Assembly: GCA_030628155.1 (NCBI GenBank)
Contig: DAOVRL010000064.1
Span: forward strand, 1 to 21,741
Direction of reading: 5' to 3'
DNA from: DAOVRL01 sp023128595
Lineage (GTDB): Bacteria; Planctomycetota; Phycisphaerae; Sedimentisphaerales; Anaerobacaceae
Length of the DNA stretch: 21,741 nucleotides
This document shows positions 1 through 7,159 of this stretch, piece by piece. The position numbers were made by a program, and so were the translations under genes. Under the pieces are notes generated by a model. The model worked only from the letters and a program-made list of their open reading frames with translations. It did no database searches and had not been told where the DNA came from. How positions within the stretch are numbered: the stretch's first letter is position 1; each line of letters opens with the position of its first letter.

Positions 1-171
1 AGGCTTGTCATTCTGCTGGTAGCCGGCAAAGCGATAAACGCAATTGGTTGTTCGCAAAGTGACCAACCAAATTGGCCACAAACTCTGGGACGATACCAAC
101 ATTTTGGTTGCGGCTGAGCGAAGCGAAGCCGCGCCAAGTTCTCTGTGCCCTCTGAGGCTCAAAAGAATAGG
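1..171. repeat. Intergenic region with degenerate interspersed repeats
   Basis: No gene is visible here. The arms TTGGTTG (44-50) and CAACCAA (64-70) form an inverted repeat, and TTGGTTG recurs at 104-110. The stretch from about 116 to 161 contains GAGCGAAGCGAAGCC and a TTCTCTGTGCCCTCTGAGG block, which resemble short repeats commonly scattered between genes in environmental genomes. The final block resembles, in opposite orientation, the sequence at 547-570 on the far side of the next gene. Confidence 0.4.
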
Positions 172-546
172 ATGAAAACGAAAATGGACAACCTGAACAT
201 CGAAATCGCCGAAGCCAAGACTTCATTCCGCCCGGGCGAGACGGTCGCGGGGACGGTCCGCTGGAACTTAGAGGAAAATCCCGAATCGCTGGAGCTATCG
301 CTCTTCTGGCACACGCAGGGCAAAGGTACCAGAAACGTCGGCGTCGTCGAGACCGTGAAGTTCGATAGTCCCGGCTCGTTAGGCCAGAAGGATTTCAGCT
401 TCAAACTGCCACAAGGGCCGTACAGCTTCTCCGGCAAGCTAATCTCCCTAATCTGGGCAATCGAGGCAACCACCTTCCCCACAGAACAAACCACAAAACG
501 CGAGATTACCATCTCACCGACCGGGCAGGAAGTAGTCGTAAAGTAG
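172..546 (+). CDS. Small arrestin-like / Spo0M-like beta-sandwich protein
   Basis: This is a cytoplasmic protein of about 124 residues with no signal peptide or membrane segment. The opening (an IEIAEAKTSFRPGETVAGTV stretch) followed by alternating hydrophobic strands and a PYSFSGKLISLIWAIEA segment resembles the N-terminal half of arrestin-fold proteins such as Spo0M or Vps26-like domains, where a protein binds its ligand through the beta-sandwich edge. The match is by pattern only. It is about half the length of Spo0M, so it is a single-sandwich version. ATG 172 follows AATAGG; ATG 184 and an in-frame GTG at 145 are alternatives, and I prefer 172 or 184 because 145-171 looks like repeat sequence. 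The gene stands alone between repeats. The function is unknown. Confidence 0.6.
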   Translation: MKTKMDNLNIEIAEAKTSFRPGETVAGTVRWNLEENPESLELSLFWHTQGKGTRNVGVVETVKFDSPGSLGQKDFSFKLPQGPYSFSGKLISLIWAIEATTFPTEQTTKREITISPTGQEVVVK

Positions 547-823
547 TTCTCTGCCACGAAGACACAAAGGTACGAACCTGCCCTACGCCCGCGCTTGGGA
601 CAGGCTTGAAAAGTAGCCGGGCTCCATAAAAGATTGTCGCTCATTGCGCCGATGGAGGCGGATACCCCGGGCACAAGTTTACGCAGATGGGTACTATTTT
701 TGATTGGCGGGATTTCGAGACTCTATGCCGTCTTCACAGAAACAATAGGTTTATCAGCACACCTTGACTCAGAAAAAGTGCTGGAGAGATTTAATCCTCA
801 TGTGATGGATATGAGGATGGAGA
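547..823. other. Intergenic region without a recognisable gene
   Basis: About 280 bases contain no convincing gene. It begins with TTCTCTGCCACGAAGACAC, the reverse-complement form of a repeat often seen between genes (GTGTCTTCGTGGCAGAGAA). A long open frame runs through on the plus strand, but it continues as the antisense of the next gene and has no ribosome binding site or recognisable domain. I see nothing else. Confidence 0.5.
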
Positions 824-861
824 TAGAAAAGAGCCTGCCGAAGATTCGCTCCGGCAGGCTC
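824..861 (-). terminator. Rho-independent terminator of the triple-repeat secreted protein
   Basis: Read on the minus strand, GAGCCTGCCG (from 861) pairs perfectly over 10 bp with CGGCAGGCTC (ending at 831), closing a loop of about 11 bases, and is followed directly by TTTTCT. It lies 17 bases after the stop codon at 879. The GC-rich stem plus T tract is the classic intrinsic terminator form. Confidence 0.85.
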
Positions 862-878
862 AATAGAATATGCTTCGT

Positions 879-1916
879 TTACCTTGTGCCGGGTCTTCCA
901 AATCTACGGATAACCTTCTTACCGGCCACCTTCTGGCTGCCTCTGGAAGTTTTCAACTCGCCGGTCAGCTTCAACTCCTTCGGCTCCTTCGACTCGGCCA
1001 GTTTTCCTTCAAAGCTCATCTCGAATTTCCGCTCACCGAATTCGAGAACGACCTTAAAACTAATTTTGTCGTCTTCAAAATTGACCTTCTTGATGGGAAT
1101 CGCCCCGTACAACCCGCTCATGTCCCGGTTGACTTTCAGTCTCTGTTTACGACTGCCCCGCTCGGATGTGACGTCAAGATTCCAGGTGCCGATAAGGGGA
1201 GCACCAATCCGTTTTCCCTCGGCCGTAATCTCTCCCCGCTCAGATTTGAACACGCCGGAAAGTGTATCTGTCTGCCATTGTATGGTTCCCTCAAAGGCCG
1301 ATTCGAACTCACGGTCCCCAATCTGGCTTTTTCTCTTGAAGGTCAGCTTGCCCCGTTCGTACTGGACATCACTGATCTGGTGTTCGCCCCGTCCGCTCTG
1401 CCATTGGGCCGTGAGCTTGCCTTCCTTGTCGGCCTTGACAACAAGCGTTGAGGTGATTTCACGCTCGCCCATCTTGAACTTCATTGCCCAGCTCCCGACG
1501 GCCCTGGGTATTCGTTTGGCAGGTTTGCCTTCGAGCTTATACTCGCCTCTGTCGCTGGATAGAGTCCCTGTAAGCTTGCCGTCTTCGATTGTTCCAGTGA
1601 ACTTCGAGGTGAATTCATTGTCGCCGAATCGATAGACCTGTGCGAAGCTCAGTTGACCTTCTTCATACTTAAGGTCTTTGAGTTCGGCAAGTCCCCAGAA
1701 ACTGATCCACTGACCGGTCCGGTTGCCCTCGGCGTCCCTGGAAAACGCCAGAATCGAGTCCATCTGCCTCTCACCGTAATCGACCTTGACCTCCCAGTCG
1801 CCGTACAATCCGGCTCTGCGAGACGAAGGCGACTGGGCCGCGCCCTGTACTGTGGGCACGACCAGAACCAGCAGTGAACAAAACACCACTGCCTTGACAA
1901 ATGTTTGGTTTCTCAT
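879..1916 (-). CDS. Secreted protein with three tandem beta-rich repeats
   Basis: The 345-residue protein begins with a Sec signal peptide: MRNQTF, a hydrophobic core FCSLLVLVV, then cleavage near VQG-AAQ. The mature part is three repeats of about 95 residues, each starting GDW/GSW/GTW and carrying GERQM, GEREI or ERGSR in the first strand, a central GD(N/R)EF or GERKF motif, and an F-GT(I) then GxxxSxRGE ending. The repeats look like small beta-barrels or sandwiches of the lipocalin-like sort, but I do not recognise a named family. ATG 1916 was chosen over the TTG at 1931 because GGAAGGA lies six bases before it. It is monocistronic, with its own promoter (1956-1984) and terminator (824-861). 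It is likely exported; its ligand or role is unknown. Confidence 0.8.
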   Translation of the reverse strand: MRNQTFVKAVVFCSLLVLVVPTVQGAAQSPSSRRAGLYGDWEVKVDYGERQMDSILAFSRDAEGNRTGQWISFWGLAELKDLKYEEGQLSFAQVYRFGDNEFTSKFTGTIEDGKLTGTLSSDRGEYKLEGKPAKRIPRAVGSWAMKFKMGEREITSTLVVKADKEGKLTAQWQSGRGEHQISDVQYERGKLTFKRKSQIGDREFESAFEGTIQWQTDTLSGVFKSERGEITAEGKRIGAPLIGTWNLDVTSERGSRKQRLKVNRDMSGLYGAIPIKKVNFEDDKISFKVVLEFGERKFEMSFEGKLAESKEPKELKLTGELKTSRGSQKVAGKKVIRRFGRPGTR

Positions 1917-1955
1917 AGTGCATCCTTCCAAAAAAGTAATAATTTGTTCACCCGT

Positions 1956-1984
1956 CTTATACTTTATCGACTTTCCATTGTCAA
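1956..1984 (-). promoter_or_regulatory. Sigma-70 type promoter for the triple-repeat secreted protein
   Basis: On the minus strand a perfect -35 box TTGACA (1984-1979) is separated by exactly 17 bases from a -10 box TATAAG (1961-1956). This predicts a start near 1949 and a leader of about 33 bases carrying the GGAAGGA ribosome binding site. It is the best promoter match in the window. Confidence 0.8.
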
Positions 1985-2259
1985 CCAGTCAAATGTTGTG
2001 CACAGCACAATCTACCAGAGTTTCGGAGATAATTAAAGAAAGGTGTCCGGCACATTTGTTTGGTCTTCTCGGTCTCAAACGTTGATTCCAGTTTCATCTT
2101 CGCTGCTGTAATTTCTCTCCAGTGGTCATAGCCGAACGGAGCCCCTCGCTTTACGCTTCACAAGATACGCAATCTTTGTTATTGATAATTCACTCAAACC
2201 AGGCAATGATGGCCGCGGAAATTGATTGACGTTTATTATGAAAGACTCAGAGCCGCCCA
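1985..2259. other. Intergenic region: transposase fossil, then leader of the ATPase gene
   Basis: This gap between divergently transcribed genes contains the minus-strand promoter at its left edge and a decayed REP-associated transposase C-terminus (2040-2157), annotated separately. Bases 2160-2259 hold no gene. A tiny ATG frame at 2238-2273 overlaps the start of the ATPase gene in another frame. No clear promoter for the plus strand was found. Confidence 0.5.
2040..2157 (-). pseudogene. Fossil C-terminus of a REP-associated tyrosine transposase (RAYT)
   Basis: Translating the minus strand from 2157, just after an in-frame TGA (2160-2158), gives SVKRGAPFGYDHWREITAAK followed by MKLESTF. This matches the well-known C-terminal signature of TnpREP/RAYT transposases, which typically read R-RG-P(F/Y)G---W---TA--L-LEST(L/F). 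Everything upstream, including the catalytic HUH and Tyr region, is missing, so it is a remnant. The sequence after it (TGTGCCGGACACC) resembles tails often found after RAYT genes. RAYTs are thought to mobilise REP palindromes, and REP-like elements occur three times in this window. Confidence 0.6.
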
Positions 2260-2889
2260 GTGAAGGCACGTGATAATCCATTTTCAGTCGAGCGTATCGA
2301 GAAGATTCGTTATCGTCCGGTGGGGACCAGCTTTGAAGAGTTGCTGGCCCGTCTTGAGCGGATGGACTATCGGGCGGCGATAATCGGGCCGGAGGGCTCC
2401 GGAAAGACCATGCTGCTCGACGATTTGCGAACGTCTCTTGAAGATAGGGGGCTGAGAACGAAAAGCGTTTTTGTGAACGACACAAGCCCCTTTACCCGCT
2501 CAAGGCGCAAGCGCCTCTTCTTGGAGCTTGCCGGTGACGAAGTAGTCTTCTTAGACGGCGCCGACTCGATGAGCCGATTTGCGTGGCTCGGCCTGAAACG
2601 CGGCATCCTCGAGAGAGACGCAGGGCTCGTAATAACCACACATAAGTCCGGGCTGCTGCCGACGCTGATAGAATGCGAGACGACGCCTGAGCTTTTCCGG
2701 GATATAGTAGCCGAACTGCTGCTAAGTGAGGACGGGGCAGGCCCCGATTTCTTTAACGGAATCTATCACCGGCACAACGGCAACATCCGAACGTCCCTGC
2801 GCGAGCTCTACGACATCTACGCAAATGACGAGAACCTTGACACCGATAAGCTCAGGGCATATCATAGTGTTCCGTCGCAAACTGAGTGA
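2260..2889 (+). CDS. Small P-loop ATPase (AAA-like), upstream of dnaE
   Basis: This cytoplasmic protein of 209 residues has a Walker A motif GPEGSGKT at residues 43-50 and a Walker B motif VVFLDGAD at 95-102, followed by a sensor-like VITTHKSG. The N-terminus (RDNPFSVERIEKIRYRP) resembles small ATPases with an NPF start, and the C-terminus ends in an HNGNIRTSLRELYD helix as in AAA-type lid regions. No DNA-binding or transmembrane part is visible. The GTG start at 2260 is the only good one, with a weak ribosome binding site, and it overlaps a tiny ATG frame at 2238. The last codons lie in a near-repeat of sequence at 3026-3046. Its substrate is unknown; the neighbouring dnaE may be incidental because a repeat element separates them. 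Confidence 0.75.
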   Translation: MKARDNPFSVERIEKIRYRPVGTSFEELLARLERMDYRAAIIGPEGSGKTMLLDDLRTSLEDRGLRTKSVFVNDTSPFTRSRRKRLFLELAGDEVVFLDGADSMSRFAWLGLKRGILERDAGLVITTHKSGLLPTLIECETTPELFRDIVAELLLSEDGAGPDFFNGIYHRHNGNIRTSLRELYDIYANDENLDTDKLRAYHSVPSQTE

Positions 2890-2894
2890 TGGAT

Positions 2895-2999
2895 GTCATT
2901 GCGAGCGAAGCCTGTCCTGAGCGTAGTCGGACGGGCGAAACAATCTCTGATCTCTGTCAGATGAGATTGCTATGGCCCCCAGGGGGCCTCGCAATGACG
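2895..2999. repeat. REP-like palindromic element, copy 1
   Basis: The outer arms GTCATTGCGAG (2895-2905) and CTCGCAATGAC (2989-2998) are exact reverse complements. Inside are CAATCTC/GAGATTG arms and a GGCCCCC-A-GGGGGCC hairpin (2974-2988). This copy carries an extra CCTGTCCTGAGCGTAGTCG block after GCGAAG that copies 2 and 3 lack, so it looks like a hybrid with another interspersed repeat. It fills the gap between the ATPase gene and dnaE and could fold in the mRNA. Confidence 0.85.
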
Positions 3000-3064
3000 A
3001 GTCCTCAATTATATGCAACAGAGCAATAGTCCCGTCGCAAAGACTGTTAAGGACGGCTTAAGAT

Positions 3065-6000
3065 ATGTCGGGTAAAGGATTTACGCATCTTCATTTGCAT
3101 AGTCAGTACTCGCTGCTCGACGGCGCGATAACTTTCGGCAAATTGTTCAAGCGGTGCAAGGAGCTGGATATGGATTCCGTGGCGGCTACGGACCACGGCA
3201 ATCTGTTCGGGGCCGTCGAGTTCTATACCAAGGCAAAGGCGGCACATATCAAGCCTATCATCGGCATCGAGGCGTACATTGCTCCGGGCAGCCGATTCGA
3301 CCGGACAAAGACGAGCATTTCCGACGCTGCATTTCACTTGATACTGCTGGCCGAGAACAACACCGGCTATCAGAACCTGCTGAAGCTGGCGAGTGTCGGT
3401 TATACCGAAGGATTCTACTATCGCCCGAGGATTGATAAGGAGATTTTGGCTGAGTTCAACGAAGGTCTAATCTGCACCTCGGCGTGCCTGAAAGGCGAGG
3501 TGGCCGCAGCGATTGCCGCCGGCGATGAGAAAGGGGCATCTGCCGCAGCCGAGAGTCTTCTAAAGATCTTCGGGCCGGAGAGGTTCTTCATTGAGATTCA
3601 GAGTCACCAGGGCGATGAGCCTGCTGTTCGAGAGGGACTTGTCGATCTTGCAAAGAAGATGGGCCTCGGGCTCGTCGCAACAAACGACGTGCACTTTCTG
3701 GCCGAAGACGACCACGAGGCCCACAACTGCCTGTGCGCGATAGGTACGGGCAAATTAGCCACCGACGACGACCGACTGATTTATCCGCCGGACGTCTATC
3801 TAAAAAGCGCCGACCAGATGCGCCAGCTTTTTCCCGATACGATTGAGGCCTGCGACAATACACTGGCCATCGCCGAGCGCTGCGACGTGGAACTCGACCT
3901 AAAAACGCGTCACGCGCCGCGTTTTGAGCCGGCGGACGGCTCGACGCCGGAGAACTTTCTTACAAGATTGTGCTATGAAGGGGTAAACGAACGATACGGT
4001 GAAATCACGGACCAGATAAAAGAAAGGCTCGACAGGGAGCTGGAGGTAATTGAGTCGAAGGGATTTGCGAGCTATTTTCTTATCGTGTGGGACTTCTGCA
4101 AGTACGCACACGAAAACGATATCCCCATCGGCGCCAGGGGCAGCGGCGTCGGCACGCTGGTCGGGTACTGCCTGGGATTGTGCGATGTCGATCCCATCCG
4201 ATACGATTTGCTCTTCGAGCGGTTCATGGATCCGCACCGGAACGAGATGCCTGATATCGACATCGACATCTGCCAGGCCCACCGCGCGCAGATTATCGAC
4301 TACGTCCGCCAAAAATACGGCCAGGTCGCGCAAATTATCACGTTTGGTACAATGAAGGCGCGGGCGGTTATTCGTGATATATGCCGGGTCCTTGGTGTGC
4401 CGTTGGGTGAGGCGGACAGACTTGCCAAGCTTGTGCCCTTTTCGCTGGATATGACACTCGATAAGGCGCTGAAGACCGAGCCGGAGCTAAAGCGGGCCTA
4501 CGATCAGAACGAGCAGACCAGGAAGGTAATCGATATCGGCAGGAAGCTCGAGGGCCTTGCGCGTCACGCCTCGGTACACGCGGCGGGGGTGGTGATAGCC
4601 GATGAGCCGCTGACGAATTTCGTGCCGCTGTATAAGGCGTCGGGGTCCGATGACATCATAACGCAGTTCGAGGGGCCGATGGTCGAGAAGGTCGGGCTGC
4701 TGAAGATGGACTTTTTGGGTCTCAAGACGCTCAGCGTGTTAGAGCGGGCACGGCAGTTGGTCAGGGAGATTCACGGCGTGGATATCGATTTGGAGAAGCT
4801 GGACGTTGCCGACCGGGATGTATTCGAGCTTTTCTCTGCGGGGAGGACAAAAGGGATTTTCCAGTTCGAGTCGGGCGGTATGCAGAGCATGCTGATGAAG
4901 ATGAAGCCGGACCGGATCGAAGAGCTGATTGCGGCGAACGCCCTTTACCGGCCGGGGCCTATGATACTGATTCCGGATTATATCGAGCGAAAGCACGGGG
5001 CCAAATGGGGCCTGCCGCATCCGATTATGACCGAGGTGCTCGAAGAGACGTACGGCATAATGACCTACCAGGAGCAGGTGATGCGGATATGCAATCGGCT
5101 GGGCGATATACCGCTGCGAGAGGCCTACGCGCTTATCAAGGCGATAAGCAAAAAGAATCGCCGGACCATCGCCAAAGAGCGGGAAAGATTCGTAGCGGGC
5201 TGCGGGAACAAGGGGCTGACGCAACAGCAGGGCGAGCATATCTTCGAGCTTATCGAGCGATTTGCCGGCTACGGTTTCAACAAGAGCCACTCGACGCGCT
5301 ACTCGTTTATCGCATACCAGACGGCCTATATGAAGGTGCACTGGCCGGTCGAGTTTATGGCGGCCCTTTTGACCTACGAGATGGACAACACCGACAAGGT
5401 GGTGGATTACATCGCCGAGAGCAGGCAGATGGGTATCGAGGTTATGGCGCCGGACATAAATGAAAGCGGTGTCGATTTTACGCCGCTCTATGATGAGGCC
5501 GAGGACGGCCAAAAGAAAAAGGGCGTCATACGGTTCGGACTGGCGGCCGTCAAAGGAGTCGGCGAAAAGGCGGTCGAGCAAATCATCGCTGCGCGCGGGA
5601 AGGTCGAGCGGTTTCAGAGTCTGTTCCATTTCTGCGAGAACGTGGATTTACGGGCTGCCAATAAGCAGGTGCTCGAGGCGCTCATCAAGGCCGGGGCCTT
5701 CGATAAGCTGGGCGGCAACCGAGCTCAAATGATGGCCGGACTGGAGAAGGCGATGGAGAACGGCGCGAGCCTGCAGGTCGATCGGGCGAACGGGCAGATG
5801 AGCTTCTTCGGCGAGGTAAGCCAGGTCGATTATTCACAAGACCATAACCGCCTGCCGCACACCGCGCCGTGGCCGGAGCCGCAGATGCTGGCTTATGAAA
5901 AACAGGTGTTAGGATTCTACGTGACGAGCAATCCGCTGAGCCATCACGCCGAAACGATAAACATCTACTCGACGCACAACAGCTCGCAGCTAACCGAGGC

Positions 6001-6520
6001 GACACAGGAAAAAGATGTCGTGATCGGCGGAATGATAACAAGGATAAGGTACAATCTGACCAAGACGGGCCGGAACGCCGGGGCAAAAATGGCCGTCTTT
6101 ACGCTCGAGGATCTGCAGGGCCAGGTCGAGGTGGTCGTGTTCCCCGGGGTGCTGAAAAAATTCGGCGAATTGATGGCTGAGGATGCGGTTATCTTCGTTA
6201 AGGGGAACCTTGACTTTAGAAGGGAACGGCCGAATGTCCTGGCCTCGGAAGTGATTCGGATCGAGGAGGTTAGAGAGAAACTGGGCGCGAAAGTCAGGAT
6301 AAGACTGAACGCCGGGGACGTTACCAAAGAAAAGGTCGCCGAGATAAAGAGCATCTGCCAACACCACAAAGGCAGAAGCCCCCTTTATGTAGTAGTCAGG
6401 ACCGACAAAGGCAGAGTCAGTGCGGCCGCCGACAGGAGCCTGTCCGTCAACCCCGACCTGGATTTCTGCAGAAAGATGAAGCAGCTCCTCGGCGAAGAAA
6501 ACTTTCAATTGACAAGATGA
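3065..6520 (+). CDS. dnaE: DNA polymerase III subunit alpha (DnaE1 type)
   Basis: This is the replicative DNA polymerase catalytic subunit, 1151 residues against about 1160 in E. coli. An N-terminal PHP domain opens with THLHLHSQYSLLDGA and keeps D43-H44-G45, the GIEAY, ACLKGE, IQSHQ and NDVHF motifs. The polymerase core has PDIDIDI with catalytic Asp 397 and 399, and the third Asp 549 in KMDFLGL. A helix-hairpin-helix (AAVKGVGEKA, about 824-840), a clamp-binding QMSFF (911-915) and an OB-fold (about 984-1075) follow. AAGGA lies 11 bases before ATG 3065. Unlike the E. coli protein, the PHP metal ligands look complete, so intrinsic 3'-5' exonuclease activity is plausible (inferred from the family). 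Confidence 0.98.
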   Translation: MSGKGFTHLHLHSQYSLLDGAITFGKLFKRCKELDMDSVAATDHGNLFGAVEFYTKAKAAHIKPIIGIEAYIAPGSRFDRTKTSISDAAFHLILLAENNTGYQNLLKLASVGYTEGFYYRPRIDKEILAEFNEGLICTSACLKGEVAAAIAAGDEKGASAAAESLLKIFGPERFFIEIQSHQGDEPAVREGLVDLAKKMGLGLVATNDVHFLAEDDHEAHNCLCAIGTGKLATDDDRLIYPPDVYLKSADQMRQLFPDTIEACDNTLAIAERCDVELDLKTRHAPRFEPADGSTPENFLTRLCYEGVNERYGEITDQIKERLDRELEVIESKGFASYFLIVWDFCKYAHENDIPIGARGSGVGTLVGYCLGLCDVDPIRYDLLFERFMDPHRNEMPDIDIDICQAHRAQIIDYVRQKYGQVAQIITFGTMKARAVIRDICRVLGVPLGEADRLAKLVPFSLDMTLDKALKTEPELKRAYDQNEQTRKVIDIGRKLEGLARHASVHAAGVVIADEPLTNFVPLYKASGSDDIITQFEGPMVEKVGLLKMDFLGLKTLSVLERARQLVREIHGVDIDLEKLDVADRDVFELFSAGRTKGIFQFESGGMQSMLMKMKPDRIEELIAANALYRPGPMILIPDYIERKHGAKWGLPHPIMTEVLEETYGIMTYQEQVMRICNRLGDIPLREAYALIKAISKKNRRTIAKERERFVAGCGNKGLTQQQGEHIFELIERFAGYGFNKSHSTRYSFIAYQTAYMKVHWPVEFMAALLTYEMDNTDKVVDYIAESRQMGIEVMAPDINESGVDFTPLYDEAEDGQKKKGVIRFGLAAVKGVGEKAVEQIIAARGKVERFQSLFHFCENVDLRAANKQVLEALIKAGAFDKLGGNRAQMMAGLEKAMENGASLQVDRANGQMSFFGEVSQVDYSQDHNRLPHTAPWPEPQMLAYEKQVLGFYVTSNPLSHHAETINIYSTHNSSQLTEATQEKDVVIGGMITRIRYNLTKTGRNAGAKMAVFTLEDLQGQVEVVVFPGVLKKFGELMAEDAVIFVKGNLDFRRERPNVLASEVIRIEEVREKLGAKVRIRLNAGDVTKEKVAEIKSICQHHKGRSPLYVVVRTDKGRVSAAADRSLSVNPDLDFCRKMKQLLGEENFQLTR

Positions 6521-6550
6521 CTCGCTATGCTGTTGTTCCACCGATTGAGT

Positions 6551-6620
6551 GTGCCGTCATTCCCGCGGAAGCGGGAATCCGGATATTTGTCATCCTGAGC
6601 GAAACGAAGGATCTGGCCTT
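6551..6620. repeat. Two interspersed repeat fragments after dnaE, one forming a hairpin
   Basis: ATTCCCGC (6559-6566) and GCGGGAAT (6571-6578) form a perfect 8-bp hairpin with a GGAA loop. It is followed by GTCATCCTGAGCGAAACGAAGGATC (6589 onward, shown here only as its type). Both resemble short repeats common in environmental bacterial genomes. The hairpin lies about 40 bases after the dnaE stop and might protect or terminate its mRNA, but it has no T tract. Confidence 0.55.
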
Positions 6621-6634
6621 GGGAAATGAGAACT

Positions 6635-7029
6635 ATGTGGCTGCCAAAAGATGAAAGAAAGCTGTTGAAATTTTATTATAATAAATCAAAAAAACAACAA
6701 ACACTTTTGAAATTGAGATTCCTGAAGTAGTGAAAATTTTGGGATTCAGGGAGGATAAGGCATCAGTTCCGTCTACTAACAAAATGTTTGATATGCCTCT
6801 CAATGCTAATGCTATCCTTAAAGATCGAGAGCTCATACGCTTTGAACATGAACAGGAAGACCTAAGCAGAATTAAAATAAGCTTAACCCTTAAAGGATAT
6901 CATTTAGGCAGAAAATATAGCTCTAAACTCCATACTTTTCTTTTATTGTGTAATGAATATAAGGTTTGGATTATTTTAGGTTTAATAATAAGTTTTGTTG
7001 GTGTGCTAATTGCGATTCTCAAGGATTGA
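6635..7029 (+). pseudogene. Small C-terminally membrane-anchored protein, split by a frameshift at an A7 tract
   Basis: Frame 0 from ATG 6635 reads MWLPKDERKLLKFYYNKSKK and then stops at 6728-6730. Moving to the -1 frame at the seven A bases (6688-6694) continues smoothly as TTNTFEIEIPEVVKILGF and runs to 7029, giving about 131 residues. The joined protein looks like a small helix-turn-helix or winged-helix-like domain (ALKDR-LI-FE-E pattern in the middle) ending in one membrane helix (VWIILGLIISFVGVLIAIL). It is much more AT-rich than its neighbours, suggesting transfer. The A tract sits in phase as A_AAA_AAA, a known -1 slippery heptamer, so this may be a pseudogene, a sequence error, phase variation or true recoding. 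A GTG at 6730 could start a shorter 99-residue protein. Confidence 0.6.
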
Positions 7030-7115
7030 AAAAGGAAAGAGCTTTGAGAAACAAATGACCAGGCAAATTCATAGTTCTGGATGATATGCGGAAAGGGAAT
7101 GATAATATTGCCTGT

Positions 7116-7135
7116 CGGTCAACAAAATCTGACCG
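7116..7135. promoter_or_regulatory. Inverted repeat, possible operator of the nucleotidyltransferase operon
   Basis: CGGTCA (7116-7121) and TGACCG (7130-7135) are perfect 6-bp arms around 8 bases, 24 bases before the first gene. A GATAAT at 7101-7106 could serve as a -10 box, but no good -35 box precedes it. An operator here would fit the self-regulation seen in many toxin-antitoxin operons. That role is inference only. Confidence 0.3.
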
Positions 7136-7159
7136 GATAGCGTCCAGAATATTGCGTGA

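Noticed and set aside
634..1635. 333-residue open frame on the plus strand
   Set aside because: It is antisense to the triple-repeat secreted protein, which has signal peptide, promoter, ribosome binding site and terminator. The plus frame has no domain.
2238..2273. 11-codon leader peptide before the ATPase gene
   Set aside because: It overlaps the ATPase start in another frame, has no attenuator structure or regulatory codon run, and is probably chance.
4739..5629. 296-residue minus-strand frame
   Set aside because: It is fully antisense to the catalytic core of dnaE; codon structure explains it.
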